Part shown: positions 1 through 9,853 of the stretch, piece by piece
Layout of the letters: each line of letters opens with the position of its first letter
Position numbering within the stretch: position 1 is the stretch's first letter
Made by a program: the position numbers and the translations under genes
NCBI GenBank assembly: GCA_028285265.1
Contig: JANQPX010000053.1
Coordinates: 248,001-312,000 of the forward strand
Direction: 5' to 3'
Origin: Geminicoccaceae bacterium
Lineage (GTDB): Bacteria; Pseudomonadota; Alphaproteobacteria; Geminicoccales; Geminicoccaceae
DNA: 64,000 nucleotides
Notes under the pieces: generated by a model
What the model saw: the letters and a program-made list of their open reading frames with translations, nothing else
What the model was told of the DNA's origin: nothing
Databases searched by the model: none

Positions 1-869
1 GGTGTTGTGTCGATCCAGTCCGGCGCCGAGAGGTATGCGAGGTTGGCCGATCGGCTCGTGTCGGCGAGGTTATCGCCGTCGATCTCAATCATGCCGACGC
101 CTTTCTCCGCCAACGCCTTCATAATCGGAGCCGCCTCGGGGCTCTTGGCAAAGGTGCCGCCACGACCGCCGACGGCGAAATAGCCCGGTGCCCGTGCAAG
201 AAGCCAGTTGAGCCGTTCGATATTAGCATCGACCGTCCCGCTCGCCCGGAGCGTGTGCGGGCCGGGATCATTAGCGGGATAGTCAGCAGGCTCAAGGGGA
301 AGCTGAAGCAGCACTTCGTGTCCTGATAGCCGAGCGCGTTCGAAGTAAGCAGGAAGGTTCTCGGCATAGGGAGAGAACATCAAGCTGACGGCGCTCGGCA
401 GATGGAACGATGCGTTTGTCGCGTCGGATTGAAGGCCAAGGTCGGTTACGAGGATCGCGATCTGAGGGGCGTCGCCTTGCTTCTCAAACGGACGCGCATA
501 GGCTTGGATGGGACGCCTGCCGTCATCGCCGATGCGAGGTAGGGGGCCAAAGGGCGTGGCATCGACAAGGGTCAGGTCGGGCTCGCTCGGATTTTTATCA
601 TCGAGCGCTGGTTCAGTGAAGCCCGGATTTGCCAACGGTCCTTCAACGTCAGGCGTGCTCGGATCGGGCGTAAAGGCCGCTTCGAGCGTTTCTCCTGGTA
701 CTGGAGGACGGCTTGGCAAAGGGGTCGTAAATGAGGCGGTCACCTGCTCGCTCGGGCTATCGAACACTGCGGCCCAAACGAGCGCCACCGTGCCCACCAT
801 GAGCAGGGTGAGCGTCGACCCCCAAATCAAGGACTTACGTAACGACAACGAGCGGCGGGCGTTCCACAT
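1..869 (-). CDS. Divergent polysaccharide deacetylase (YibQ/DUF610 family), 3' end cut by window
   Basis: I translated this from the minus strand. It starts at the ATG at 867-869, preceded by a GAAAGG ribosome-binding site, and stays open to the window edge (about 289 residues visible). A short basic N-terminus leads into one membrane segment at about residues 13-34. A Pro/Ser/Glu-rich linker follows, then the conserved core beginning around IAILVTDLGL, with the LQLPLEP and GGRGG-type motifs typical of the family. The family is related to NodB-type polysaccharide deacetylases but has diverged, and its substrate is unproven. It is probably periplasmic and inner-membrane anchored. The position directly downstream of envC and ctpA is the usual alphaproteobacterial arrangement and suggests a role in envelope or peptidoglycan remodelling. 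Confidence 0.82.
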   Translation of the reverse strand, partial: MWNARRSLSLRKSLIWGSTLTLLMVGTVALVWAAVFDSPSEQVTASFTTPLPSRPPVPGETLEAAFTPDPSTPDVEGPLANPGFTEPALDDKNPSEPDLTLVDATPFGPLPRIGDDGRRPIQAYARPFEKQGDAPQIAILVTDLGLQSDATNASFHLPSAVSLMFSPYAENLPAYFERARLSGHEVLLQLPLEPADYPANDPGPHTLRASGTVDANIERLNWLLARAPGYFAVGGRGGTFAKSPEAAPIMKALAEKGVGMIEIDGDNLADTSRSANLAYLSAPDWIDTT

Positions 870-1023
870 AACCAGCCTTTCTACGCTGAAACCACTGAGC
901 CCCCTTTTTAACCTCGCTTGCACATTTCCGCGGTGCACCGAACTTGGAAGACCATCGAACAGGCCGTGTCTTCCAGTCTGGCGAGCCCCGTCCCCATCAA
1001 ATCAATAAGCCCATCATCCGTCG

Positions 1024-2325
1024 CTATTGAACGGTTTGAGCACCAAACATCGCGATACCGCGAAGCAGGTCGAGTGCTCGGGCCAGCTGATAATCCTCAC
1101 TTTCGGCCGGATCGGCGCCATTCGCAAACGAGTCGCTATTGGCACCGGAGGCCCCTTCCGCGCCCTGTTCGTTCTCAAGGCGCCCACGCAAATCCGCCTC
1201 GCGACGGCCATTGGCGTCTTCAATCACCTCGATGCGCGATTGTCTGACTTCGATATCGGGCACGATACCCTTGGCCTGAATCGACGTGCCGGCCGGCGTG
1301 TAGTAGCGCGCTGTGGTCAACCGAATGGCACCATGACCAGGCAACGGCATGATGGTTTGAACCGATCCTTTGCCGAACGACTGGGTGCCCATCACGATCG
1401 CGCGATGATGATCTTGTAGAGCACCGGCAACGATTTCTGATGCGGACGCCGAGCCGCCGTTAATCAGCACGACAAGCGGGAGTCCTTCGGCGAGATCACC
1501 GCGTCGCGCATTGAAACGCTGGATGCTGTCGGTGCGCCGGCCGCGGGTTGAGACGATCTCGCCACGATCCAAAAAGGCATCTGACACGGCAATGGCTTGC
1601 TCGAGCAAACCGCCGGGATTGTTTCGAAGATCGATCACAAAGCCCTTAAGGCTGGGACCGAGCTCCGCCCGAATGTCCTCAATGCCCTCTTTGACCTTGG
1701 TTTCTGTCTGCTCGTTGAAAGCGGTGACGCGCAGATAGCCGATATCTTTCTCAACGCGGTAGCGGACCGGGGAAATCGTGATGACGGCGCGCGCCATGCT
1801 GACATCAAGCGGTTCGTCGTTGCCTTCACGGCGAAGCGTTAGCGCGATCAGCGTATCGACGGGACCACGCATTTTCTCGACGGCTTCAGAGAGGCTGAGG
1901 CCAAGGACTGGTTCGCTATCGATGTGGGTGATGATATCGCCCGCCTGGATTCCGGCACGGTGGGCGGGGGTGTCATCGATCGGCGACACAACTTTGACCA
2001 AGCCGTTTTCCATCGTGACCTCAATGCCGAGGCCACCAAATTCACCTTTGGTCTGCACCTGCATGTCGCGATAGCGTTTGGCGTCGAGATAACCCGAATG
2101 CGGATCAAGCGACGTTAACATGCCATTAATCGCCGTCTCGATCAGTTTTTCGTCGGTAACTTCCTCGACATACTCGCTGCGCACTCGTTCAAACACGTCA
2201 CCAAACAGCTTTAGCTGCCGGAAGGTGTCAGACGAGCCCGCCTGCGGTCCTGTCGCCGGCGCCAAATAGATCCCCACAACCACGAGGATCGTGACGACCG
2301 CGCTTATCGCACCTTTGCGCATCAA
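1024..2325 (-). CDS. ctpA: Carboxy-terminal processing protease (S41 family)
   Basis: Periplasmic serine protease of 433 residues that degrades or trims proteins from their C-termini. It has an N-terminal membrane or signal segment (about residues 5-22), a PDZ domain (about 95-170, with GGLGIEV and AGIQAGD) and an S41 catalytic domain. The Ser/Lys dyad is visible: Ser294 in GGSASASEI and Lys319 in SFGKGS, with Asp305 also at the family position. The start codon overlaps the envC stop (ATGA), so translation is probably coupled. CtpA-type proteases often act on peptidoglycan hydrolases or lipoproteins, which fits the EnvC neighbour; the actual substrate here is unknown. Confidence 0.95.
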   Translation of the reverse strand: MMRKGAISAVVTILVVVGIYLAPATGPQAGSSDTFRQLKLFGDVFERVRSEYVEEVTDEKLIETAINGMLTSLDPHSGYLDAKRYRDMQVQTKGEFGGLGIEVTMENGLVKVVSPIDDTPAHRAGIQAGDIITHIDSEPVLGLSLSEAVEKMRGPVDTLIALTLRREGNDEPLDVSMARAVITISPVRYRVEKDIGYLRVTAFNEQTETKVKEGIEDIRAELGPSLKGFVIDLRNNPGGLLEQAIAVSDAFLDRGEIVSTRGRRTDSIQRFNARRGDLAEGLPLVVLINGGSASASEIVAGALQDHHRAIVMGTQSFGKGSVQTIMPLPGHGAIRLTTARYYTPAGTSIQAKGIVPDIEVRQSRIEVIEDANGRREADLRGRLENEQGAEGASGANSDSFANGADPAESEDYQLARALDLLRGIAMFGAQTVQ

Positions 2326-3785
2326 CCTTTGACCCCACTATTGCTCGCAGCCAACCAAACTTCCGGACTGACCGGCTGACCGTTGCGCCGCAACTCGACA
2401 TTGAGCTTGGGCGATGGTTCGTCTCGCATCACACCGATGATCTGACCGGCTCGGACGTTATCTCCCAACTCGATATCGAGCGATGAAAAGCCCCACAATA
2501 ACGTATGGTATCCATTGCCACGTTCAATGATCAAGAGCAAACCATAACTTCGAAAGTCACCGGCAAAGGCAATCCGTCCCTCATGAGGCGCGGCAACGCG
2601 TTGCCGGGGGCGGGCATCGATCGTGATACGAAGATCGCCTTCCGAACGCGCCCGATTGGTCGCAACATAGCCGATGGCCTCGATGGTTGGCGTTAACGCT
2701 TGACCTTCATCAATTCGTCCACGCTGAACCTGAGCCACTGTTGTGCCGGAAGATAGCGTATTTTGCAAAGCGACGCGTGTTTCTCGCTGACCCTTCGTCG
2801 TGTCCCAACCTGACGTGGCCGCGGACGACTGGCCCTTGGCCGTGAGCGCTGCATCGACCAGACCGGCGCTAGCAATGGCGGCAGGGCGGGTTTCGGCCAG
2901 GAGCTCGTCTCGAGGGCGCGCAACCGGCATAGGCAGGGCTTGGCGCAATGCAACGCCAAGGAGATCGGCGCTGGCGACGGCCGATTTGCCCACAGCTAGG
3001 CGGCTTGGCAAAGACGTTGTCGACTGGGAGAATTCGACGCGATCCGAGGCCTCAAGGCCGCGCGCGATCATGTTGCGGGCAAGGCGATGCTCCTCGGCCG
3101 TCAAACGATCGATCTCGAGGGTCAAGTCGGCCAGATCACGTATCGTCGAGTCGCGACGTCGTTGGAGCTGGCTTTGTTTGAGATCCAGCCGCCCAGCAGC
3201 AGCAGCCATGAGTGGGATCTGGAAATCGACGTCACGATGCCGTGTGGTCATTTCACGGGGCACACGTCTCAGCAGACGAAGGGCGGTGGAGGCACGTCGC
3301 ATTTGTTCGATTGACGGGGCTTGTGTTGCCATGAGCCGCGATCGTGTTTTGTCATCTCGGATATCGGCACTGCGCTCCATGCTTGCCAGGCCGGCGATCG
3401 CGCGTGCTCCTTCCTTCCGGACACGATCGAGCAAATTCAGTCTTGGTGTCAGTCGTGGCATTAACCGATCGAGCTCTTGCTCGAGCGCCCGAGCGATATC
3501 CTTTTGATCGGACAAGGCATGCAAGGCTGTCTCTCGATCCGCCTGAAGTCGATCGAGCCTTGAGGACAGCCGCTCGATCCGTGCAGTGAGCAACGCGCGG
3601 TGCGCCTGACGCCGGTCTAAAAGTTCGCGCACACTCTCCAAGCGATCACGCAAGATCGTATCGTAATCAACGGCTGCGGTTGCCGGCGTGGCGAACATCA
3701 GGGTGACGAACCCAGTCAGCGACATGACTGCCGTGGAGGCTCTTCTCACCCATGCGCCAAGCGATGAAACGACCAAAACTTGCAT
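2322..3785 (-). CDS. envC: Murein hydrolase activator EnvC (M23/LytM domain)
   Basis: Predicted periplasmic activator of amidases at the division site, 487 residues from the ATG at 3785. The frame stays open upstream to 4001. I chose this start because it gives a signal peptide ending near ATPATAA and has ACGAGG about 10 bases upstream. The N-terminal two thirds is a long coiled coil, rich in Arg/Leu/Glu (about residues 45-290). The C-terminal part is a LytM-like domain (about 370-480, with RIAFAGDFRSYG and ERGNGYHTLLWG) that lacks an obvious full zinc HxxxD/HxH set. Such degenerate LytM domains activate amidases rather than cut murein. The stop overlaps the ctpA start. Confidence 0.9.
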   Translation of the reverse strand: MQVLVVSSLGAWVRRASTAVMSLTGFVTLMFATPATAAVDYDTILRDRLESVRELLDRRQAHRALLTARIERLSSRLDRLQADRETALHALSDQKDIARALEQELDRLMPRLTPRLNLLDRVRKEGARAIAGLASMERSADIRDDKTRSRLMATQAPSIEQMRRASTALRLLRRVPREMTTRHRDVDFQIPLMAAAAGRLDLKQSQLQRRRDSTIRDLADLTLEIDRLTAEEHRLARNMIARGLEASDRVEFSQSTTSLPSRLAVGKSAVASADLLGVALRQALPMPVARPRDELLAETRPAAIASAGLVDAALTAKGQSSAATSGWDTTKGQRETRVALQNTLSSGTTVAQVQRGRIDEGQALTPTIEAIGYVATNRARSEGDLRITIDARPRQRVAAPHEGRIAFAGDFRSYGLLLIIERGNGYHTLLWGFSSLDIELGDNVRAGQIIGVMRDEPSPKLNVELRRNGQPVSPEVWLAASNSGVKG

Positions 3786-4303
3786 AAAACCTCGTTGCAA
3801 CAAATCGTTATAGTTGTTGCGCGTCACAGCAGATGAACTCAACAGCCTTCTGGCCAAGAAGCTTGGCACTCGCCGATGGCCATGTCGATGATCTCCAGAA
3901 TGTCCTGAAGATCTCATCGCCCTCGAGTGGGCGGTGTAACCTGAGCAGCCGATTTGCGGAACAGAACTTGGTAGCGGAATACCGCAAGTTCGGCACTCCA
4001 AGCGCTAGAGAAGCCACGTGATTAGCCAACAGTCAACGGCCCAGTTCTAACTCAGATACCATAATGTGGAATCACTATCGTGATCGTAGATTTTTACCTC
4101 CATTTTCTAACGCTATGCGTCTAAAGTCCGGTTTTCTTGACGTCTTTGACGCGTGGCACCTACGTCTTCGGGCAACCCTCTATCCTGATGCCGGAAAGTT
4201 TTTAGACGCTAAACTTTCTTGGTTAAAAAAGGGTAAGCGGCCGGAATGACAAAGGGTGCACGTCCAACGCCTGTTCATGCGCGAGCGCAACGGATCGGTC
4301 GAT
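3786..4303. other. Intergenic region without a supported gene
   Basis: This 518-base stretch lies between the start of envC and the end of parC, both on the minus strand. Short open frames occur on both strands, the longest near 73 codons, but none has a convincing ribosome-binding site or recognisable protein. The part around 4060-4240 is more AT-rich than the flanks. It probably carries the envC promoter and the 3' end of the parC transcript; I could not pick out a clear promoter or terminator. Confidence 0.5.
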
Positions 4304-6541
4304 CTAGGCGCTACCAAATTTGTTGTTTCTCGGGAAACCATGGGGCACCATCCGACCCGCACTGGCCCGTTTGCCCTGCCAGGTTTCAAGGTCCTTGACC
4401 ACGCGGGTCCCGTTCTTCGCAGGCCATGAGAGGCCATCGGCAAGATCGACACTACGGGCATCCGACAGCTTCCCGTCCTTAAAGCGCTGCAGGAGTACGC
4501 CCTTGCCTCGGCTCATAACAGGGAGTTCTGTGGCGGCGAAGATCAGCATCTTGCGATTGGAGCCCACGGTGACGACGTGATCGCCGTCGCCGGGTGTGAC
4601 CACCAGGAGCTTGGCGAGCGGATCGAGGTTGAAAACCTGTTTTCCAGCCTTCGTTTGCGCGGCGATTGCCTTTTCTTCAGCGAGGAAACCGCGCCCATCG
4701 CTGCTCGCCAACAACAATTTTCCATTGGCACGGTGTGCTGCCAAATACAGTGCGTGCGCGCCTTTGGCGAGATCGACCTGTAGGCTGAGCGGTTCACCCT
4801 GACCACGGCCGCCAGGAAGCCGATCAATGGGCAGGAGAAATCCACGGCCGTCAGAGGTGACGAGGATAAGCTTGTCGGTCGTTTGCGCGCGGATGACGAA
4901 GTTTTCGGCGTCGCCATCTTTATATTTGAGGTCGGCGTTGTTCTCGACATGACCGCGCATGACGCGGATCCAACCTAACTTGGAGCAAACGACGGTGACG
5001 GGGGCTTTTTCAACGGCAATTTCTTCAAGGGCCTCAAGGTCGACGGTCGGTGCATCGCCGAGGCTTGTCCGTCGATCGCCGAGTTCGCCTGATCCGAATT
5101 TTTCGATGGTTTCCTCAAACTCTTCTTTCAGTTTGGCGCGGCGCAGCAGCTCATCCTTCAGAAGCGTTTTCAATTCCTTGCGTTCGGCGCGCAGGTCCTT
5201 TTGTTCCTTGACGATCGCCATCTCCTCGAGCTTACGGAGATTGCGAAGTCGCATATTTAAGATGGCTTCTGCCTGACGTTCAGACAGCTCAAACGCCGCC
5301 ATCAGCTCCGCCTTGGGATCGTCTTCTTCACGAATGATACGGATGACTTCGTCGAGATTGAGATAGGCAATTCGATAGGCTTCGAGGACTTCGAGACGGT
5401 CTTCGATCTTGCCAAGTCGAAACTTGGAGCGCCGGATGAGAACCTCCATCCGGTGCTCGATGAACGCCGAAAGAACGTCCTTCAGGTTCATCACCCGAGG
5501 CACGCCATGCGCGTCCAACACATTGAGATTGAGAGATAGGCGAGTCTCTAGTTCGGTCTGGCGGAACAGTTGCTCCATCAGGAGGTCAGCGGGTACCGTG
5601 CGCGAACGCGGCACCAGGACTAGACGAATGTCCTCCGTCGACTCGTCTCTGACGTCCCCAAGCAGTGGCAGTTTCTTCTGCGCCAGGAGTTCGGCGATGC
5701 GCTCGATCAGGCGAGCCTTTTGCACCTGATAGGGCATTTCTGTAATGACGATCTGATACTGGCCGTGGCTGAGCTCTTCTTTTTCCCAACGCGCGCGCAA
5801 GCGCATCGAACCACGGCCCGTGCGATAGGCTTCCGCAATATTGTCGCGGCTTTCCACGAGGACACCGCCCGTGGGCAAGTCGGGCCCCTTAACATGGGAC
5901 AAGAGAGCATCAATTGAGGTTTCGGGCTCTTCCACGAGCTCACAAAGAGCATAGCAAAGTTCGCCGGCGTTATGCGGCGGTATAGATGTCGCCATACCGA
6001 CGGCGATTCCCGTCGTGCCATTGGCGAGCAAATTGGGGAAGGCCGATGGTAGGACAACTGGCTCATCATCGCCGCCATCATAGGTCGGGCGAAAATCGAC
6101 GGTATCTTGGTCGATACCCTTGAGAATGGCTTGAGCGACCTCGGTCAGACGCGCCTCGGTATAACGCATGGCAGCAGCGTTATCGCCATCGATGTTGCCG
6201 AAATTGCCCTGGCCGTCCACGAGCGGGTAGCGTTGGGCAAAGTCCTGCGCGAGACGAACCATCGCATCATAGATCGAGGCATCGCCATGGGGATGGTACT
6301 TACCGATGACATCACCGACCACACGCGCGCATTTCTTGTAGCCCTGATCCGGGTCGAGCTTCAGCTTCATCATTGCATAAAGAAGCCGCCGCTGAACTGG
6401 CTTCAAGCCATCCCGAACGTCGGGAAGCGAGCGCGACGTGATCGTCGAAAGTGCATAGGCGAGATAACGTTCCGACAGAGCATCTGCAAATGGAACCGGG
6501 CGTATCTCGCTTTTTTCTGCGGCGTTGTCGTTAGCTGCCAT
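4304..6541 (-). CDS. parC: DNA topoisomerase IV subunit A
   Basis: Catalytic subunit of topoisomerase IV, 745 residues, which with ParE decatenates daughter chromosomes. The N-terminal winged-helix and tower region carries the active-site Tyr127 in AAMRYTEARLT. The C-terminal domain has degenerate beta-pinwheel repeats such as VTSDGRGFLLP and SSDGRGFLAEEK. No GyrA box (QRRGGKG) is visible, which favours ParC over GyrA, as does the length. At the quinolone-determining stretch (HPHGDASIYD, residues 83-92) the position matching E. coli ParC Ser80 is alanine. The gene begins 6 bases after recO ends, so the two are probably cotranscribed. parE is not in the window. Confidence 0.95.
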   Translation of the reverse strand: MAANDNAAEKSEIRPVPFADALSERYLAYALSTITSRSLPDVRDGLKPVQRRLLYAMMKLKLDPDQGYKKCARVVGDVIGKYHPHGDASIYDAMVRLAQDFAQRYPLVDGQGNFGNIDGDNAAAMRYTEARLTEVAQAILKGIDQDTVDFRPTYDGGDDEPVVLPSAFPNLLANGTTGIAVGMATSIPPHNAGELCYALCELVEEPETSIDALLSHVKGPDLPTGGVLVESRDNIAEAYRTGRGSMRLRARWEKEELSHGQYQIVITEMPYQVQKARLIERIAELLAQKKLPLLGDVRDESTEDIRLVLVPRSRTVPADLLMEQLFRQTELETRLSLNLNVLDAHGVPRVMNLKDVLSAFIEHRMEVLIRRSKFRLGKIEDRLEVLEAYRIAYLNLDEVIRIIREEDDPKAELMAAFELSERQAEAILNMRLRNLRKLEEMAIVKEQKDLRAERKELKTLLKDELLRRAKLKEEFEETIEKFGSGELGDRRTSLGDAPTVDLEALEEIAVEKAPVTVVCSKLGWIRVMRGHVENNADLKYKDGDAENFVIRAQTTDKLILVTSDGRGFLLPIDRLPGGRGQGEPLSLQVDLAKGAHALYLAAHRANGKLLLASSDGRGFLAEEKAIAAQTKAGKQVFNLDPLAKLLVVTPGDGDHVVTVGSNRKMLIFAATELPVMSRGKGVLLQRFKDGKLSDARSVDLADGLSWPAKNGTRVVKDLETWQGKRASAGRMVPHGFPRNNKFGSA

Positions 6542-6547
6542 GTTTTG

Positions 6548-7288
6548 TTACCTGTCTGGGAGCTCGTTGTCCGGGCGAAAGACCAAATCGACAAGGGCCT
6601 GGCGGGCTTCGGGTACCGGCCGATCCAAGGCGGCGAAGAGGTGGCGTTCCAAAAAGTAACCCGCCAGCTTCAGGCCATCACGAATATCCGCAAGGCGGGT
6701 TTCCGTTTCCCCGAGAAGAAACGTCGGGAGGGGTAAGAGGCGGTCAGCATAAGCGCCCGCACCTTCCTTGGAAACGGCGCGTCCCGTCCGCGGGGACACA
6801 TAAACGAGATCTGAGACCGAGCCCGTCACAGGGCAGGCGGAAAGATCGAGGCCAAAACCCAGATCACTCAGTAAGGCGAGTTCGAAACGCACGTAGTCTT
6901 GAGCCCAAACACCAGATGTTGTGAGTGTATCAATAAGCTGCCGCAACAGATTGTAAAGGTCCGGGTGCGGATCACGATCGGGAAGGGCCTTCTCGATCAA
7001 GGCGCAGGCGCTCATCATGGCCTTCAGCCTTGCCGGTTGATCCAGGACTAAGGCGGCATTTGCATCAATGAGTTCGGCCGTGAAGTTGCCGAGTTGCTCC
7101 GCGAGCCGGGCGCGCCAGATGACAGCGAGACGATTGCCCGGCTGAAAGATCGGGCGATTCTTCTTGGAAGCACCGCCACGTACCAATCCGCCATGTCGGC
7201 CGTGATAGGGTGTGAAAACCTGGAGCACGAGTGCCCCCTCGCCATGGCGGCGAGCGGCGAGCAGCAGAGCTTCATCTTCCCACTGCAT
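6548..7288 (-). CDS. recO: DNA repair protein RecO
   Basis: Recombination mediator of the RecFOR pathway, 246 residues, which helps load RecA onto SSB-coated single strands. The N-terminal OB-fold begins MQWEDEALLLAARRHGEG. The helical C-terminal part includes the family features LLRQLIDTL and RFELALLSDLGFGLDLSACPVTG. It keeps only the reduced form of the cysteine cluster, which I believe is usual in alphaproteobacteria. It starts the recO-parC unit. The start is the first ATG of the frame and gives the expected length. Confidence 0.93.
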   Translation of the reverse strand: MQWEDEALLLAARRHGEGALVLQVFTPYHGRHGGLVRGGASKKNRPIFQPGNRLAVIWRARLAEQLGNFTAELIDANAALVLDQPARLKAMMSACALIEKALPDRDPHPDLYNLLRQLIDTLTTSGVWAQDYVRFELALLSDLGFGLDLSACPVTGSVSDLVYVSPRTGRAVSKEGAGAYADRLLPLPTFLLGETETRLADIRDGLKLAGYFLERHLFAALDRPVPEARQALVDLVFRPDNELPDR

Positions 7289-7910
7289 AGGACATCGTCG
7301 CTAGCTGCATGGTGAGAGCCTCAGGTGACCTGAGAGGGCGCGGCATGGTGATGGCCTTGTCATTCTTCTGCGTCGATTGAACGGTGTCACTGCAGCGTTC
7401 TGCTCCTGTTGCGTGGGTTCCTGCGATCTCACGGGTTGAGCAGCCGAACGCGTATCGTTTGCGGTAATGAGTAGGGTTCAGCCCTTGTCGATCAACCAAG
7501 CAGTTCACAATGCCACGTCGCATCGCGCAGATGTCATTTAACAGTGAACAGATCTTAATGCAGATTATGGGGCGATGGCTTGAAGACTGACCAAACCCTA
7601 AATGCCAAGGAGATCTTGCTACGACGATCATATCCGTTACCGCTATGTTGTGATCATCGAAAGACATCAAGAGATCAAGCTCTTATCGAAACCAACGCTA
7701 TCAACACTTTAGTATCGAAAACGACATCATCCAGATACGCTATATCACGACTTTGCCCCTCTACGTGGCGACGAGGGGAATAATGGCATAACAAATTTGT
7801 TGAAATTTTATACCAAATAGCCAGTTCTGCGGTAGCTGCCTCCGTTCTTTCACCGGAACTTAACTCGCAAGTTAGCCTCTTCGCCCATGAGGCCCAGGAG
7901 ATCGTTGTCC
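7289..7910. other. Long intergenic region between divergent recO and opgH
   Basis: This stretch of about 620 bases between divergent genes contains no supported coding sequence; the open frames on either strand look like chance. The sequence from about 7660 to 7820 is AT-rich and probably holds the opgH promoter. It includes a 12-bp palindrome AACAAATTTGTT (7790-7801), a CCCCTC/GAGGGG inverted repeat near 7756-7778, and a short TAACT/AGTTA repeat near 7862-7875. No tRNA-like fold or clear riboswitch was recognised. Confidence 0.45.
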
Positions 7911-9749
7911 ATGTTGTCGTCCGATTTGCTGCACCAGCCGGATATCCGGGCTAATCTTGATGCCCGTCAGCTCTTCTGGCGGCGATGTGCGATTACCCTT
8001 CTCGTCATTTCGAGCATCGGACTGCTCGCCTTTTGGATGGGCTATTTGCTGTTTGCCGATGGTTTTAGTGTCGCCGGCCTGATCATGTTGACGGCCTTCA
8101 TGGTGACCTTGCCGTATCTCGCTTTGACGTTCTGGAGTTCGGTTGTCGGTTTCTTCGTCCTTCGCTTCAGCCGTGACCCGGTTGCCCTGGTCTTGCCGGC
8201 GGCGGCACGTGCTGACATGAACGCTACAAGTCGAAGTCGGACGGCGATCGTTATGCCGACCCGCAATGAGGATCCGGCTGAAGTGATTCGGCGGCTTGGC
8301 GCGATGGCATCGTGGCTCGATACAGATGCGCCCGATGAACACTACGAATTCTTTATCCTAAGTGACACGCAGGATGCTGCCATCGCCCGCCAAGAAGAGG
8401 AAGCCTTCGCTGCCTGGCAAGAGGGCGCCATCAGGCCGGAACGCCTGCATTACCGACGTCGGACCAGCAATGAGGGCTTTAAGGCGGGTAATGTGCGGGA
8501 GTTTATGGAACGACATGGTGATCGTTTCGACTTCATGCTGGTGCTGGATAGCGATAGCGTCATGTCGGCCCATGCGATCCGGCGGCTGGTTTCGATCATG
8601 GACGCCGACAACAATATCGGCATCCTGCAGCCACTAATCGTGGGGCTGCCGAGTGCCAGCCCCTTTGCGCGCATCTTTCAATATGGCATGCGTCACGGGA
8701 TGCGTGTCTTCGCCACGGGCAGCGCCTGGTGGCAAGGTGATGAAGGGCCGTATTGGGGGCACAATGCGCTGATCAGGATCGCACCGTTTCGCGATCACTG
8801 CCATCTGCCGAGGATTCCCGACAACCGTTTTCTCGGTGGCCAGATCCTCAGTCATGACCAAGTGGAAGCAGTTCTCATGCGTCGCGCGGGCTACGAGTGT
8901 CGCGTGATTCCGCTGGAAGACGGTAGCTTCGAGGATAATCCCCCGACCTTACCTGACTTCCTCGCGCGTGACCTCCGTTGGTGTCAGGGCAACATGCAGT
9001 ATGTGCATTTGCTAGGCCTGAGCGGTGCGCGTCTTATCGGCCGTCAACAGCTTTTGTTCGCCATCCTGATGTATCTAGGCGCGCCATGCTGGATGCTGTT
9101 CCTCGGTGTTGGGCTTGGGCATGCGATCACCGGCGCACCGCTTTTCGCGGGGTCGATCGATCCGCTTTTGGGACTCGCTCTCTTCGGCGTGATGATGACC
9201 ATGACGTTCGGGCCGAAGCTGCTCGGCATGATCGATGTGCTGTCTGACAAAGCCAAACGCACGGCCTTTGGGGGCACGGGAACGGTGCTCAAGGGTGCCG
9301 GTTTTGATCTGTTGTTCGGCTTTCTAGCAGGGCCTGTCTTGGCGCTGACCCATGCCCTCTTCATTATCGGCCTATTTTTCGGCAGGACCGTGCAATGGAC
9401 GGCGCAGCAGCGGCAGGGGCGTATGGTCGGCGTCATGGAGGCTTTGCAAAACCTTTGGCCCCATACCCTGCTCGGCGTCGGGGCGACATTAGCGCTCGCT
9501 TGGTCGGCGCCCAACGTTCTTCCCTGGGCCTTGCCGGTTCTGATCGGGATGATGCTTGCCGTACCGTTTGCCTGCTTCACGACACACGCGGCATTTGGGC
9601 GGTGGTTAGAACGGAATCGCTGCTGTGCAACCCCAGAAGAGATCGCACCGCCGCCGAGCTTCGGTCGTTTGGGCATCGCGGATCGAAATCAAACGGCCGT
9701 GGTGACGAAGCCGGTGATGGGTGAGATGGCGCCAGCAACAACGTCATGA
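7911..9749 (+). CDS. opgH: Glucans biosynthesis glucosyltransferase H (family GT2)
   Basis: Inner-membrane processive beta-glucosyltransferase that makes the backbone of osmoregulated periplasmic glucans from UDP-glucose; 612 residues from this start. I prefer the ATG at 7911 because AGGAG lies 10 bases upstream; the ATG at 7887 has no such site. Visible features are two N-terminal membrane segments, a cytoplasmic GT2 domain with MPTRNEDP, LDSDSVM, GHNALIR and the RDLRWCQGN motif (QxxRW-like), and several C-terminal membrane segments. It is shorter than E. coli OpgH, as is common in alphaproteobacteria. No opgG or other glucan gene is next to it, so it stands alone in this window. Confidence 0.9.
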   Translation: MLSSDLLHQPDIRANLDARQLFWRRCAITLLVISSIGLLAFWMGYLLFADGFSVAGLIMLTAFMVTLPYLALTFWSSVVGFFVLRFSRDPVALVLPAAARADMNATSRSRTAIVMPTRNEDPAEVIRRLGAMASWLDTDAPDEHYEFFILSDTQDAAIARQEEEAFAAWQEGAIRPERLHYRRRTSNEGFKAGNVREFMERHGDRFDFMLVLDSDSVMSAHAIRRLVSIMDADNNIGILQPLIVGLPSASPFARIFQYGMRHGMRVFATGSAWWQGDEGPYWGHNALIRIAPFRDHCHLPRIPDNRFLGGQILSHDQVEAVLMRRAGYECRVIPLEDGSFEDNPPTLPDFLARDLRWCQGNMQYVHLLGLSGARLIGRQQLLFAILMYLGAPCWMLFLGVGLGHAITGAPLFAGSIDPLLGLALFGVMMTMTFGPKLLGMIDVLSDKAKRTAFGGTGTVLKGAGFDLLFGFLAGPVLALTHALFIIGLFFGRTVQWTAQQRQGRMVGVMEALQNLWPHTLLGVGATLALAWSAPNVLPWALPVLIGMMLAVPFACFTTHAAFGRWLERNRCCATPEEIAPPPSFGRLGIADRNQTAVVTKPVMGEMAPATTS

Positions 9750-9853
9750 TGGTGGAGGTTGACGCTCGCTAAAGGTAGGCAGCGAGCCTCGCCGACAGCA
9801 GGCTCAGCTCAGCATGCGAGAGCAACATCAAGCGTGGCCGACGGCCTCGACGT

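Noticed and set aside
4064..4249. 61-codon plus-strand frame after envC
   Set aside because: No ribosome-binding site, no motif, and located in an AT-rich intergenic stretch.
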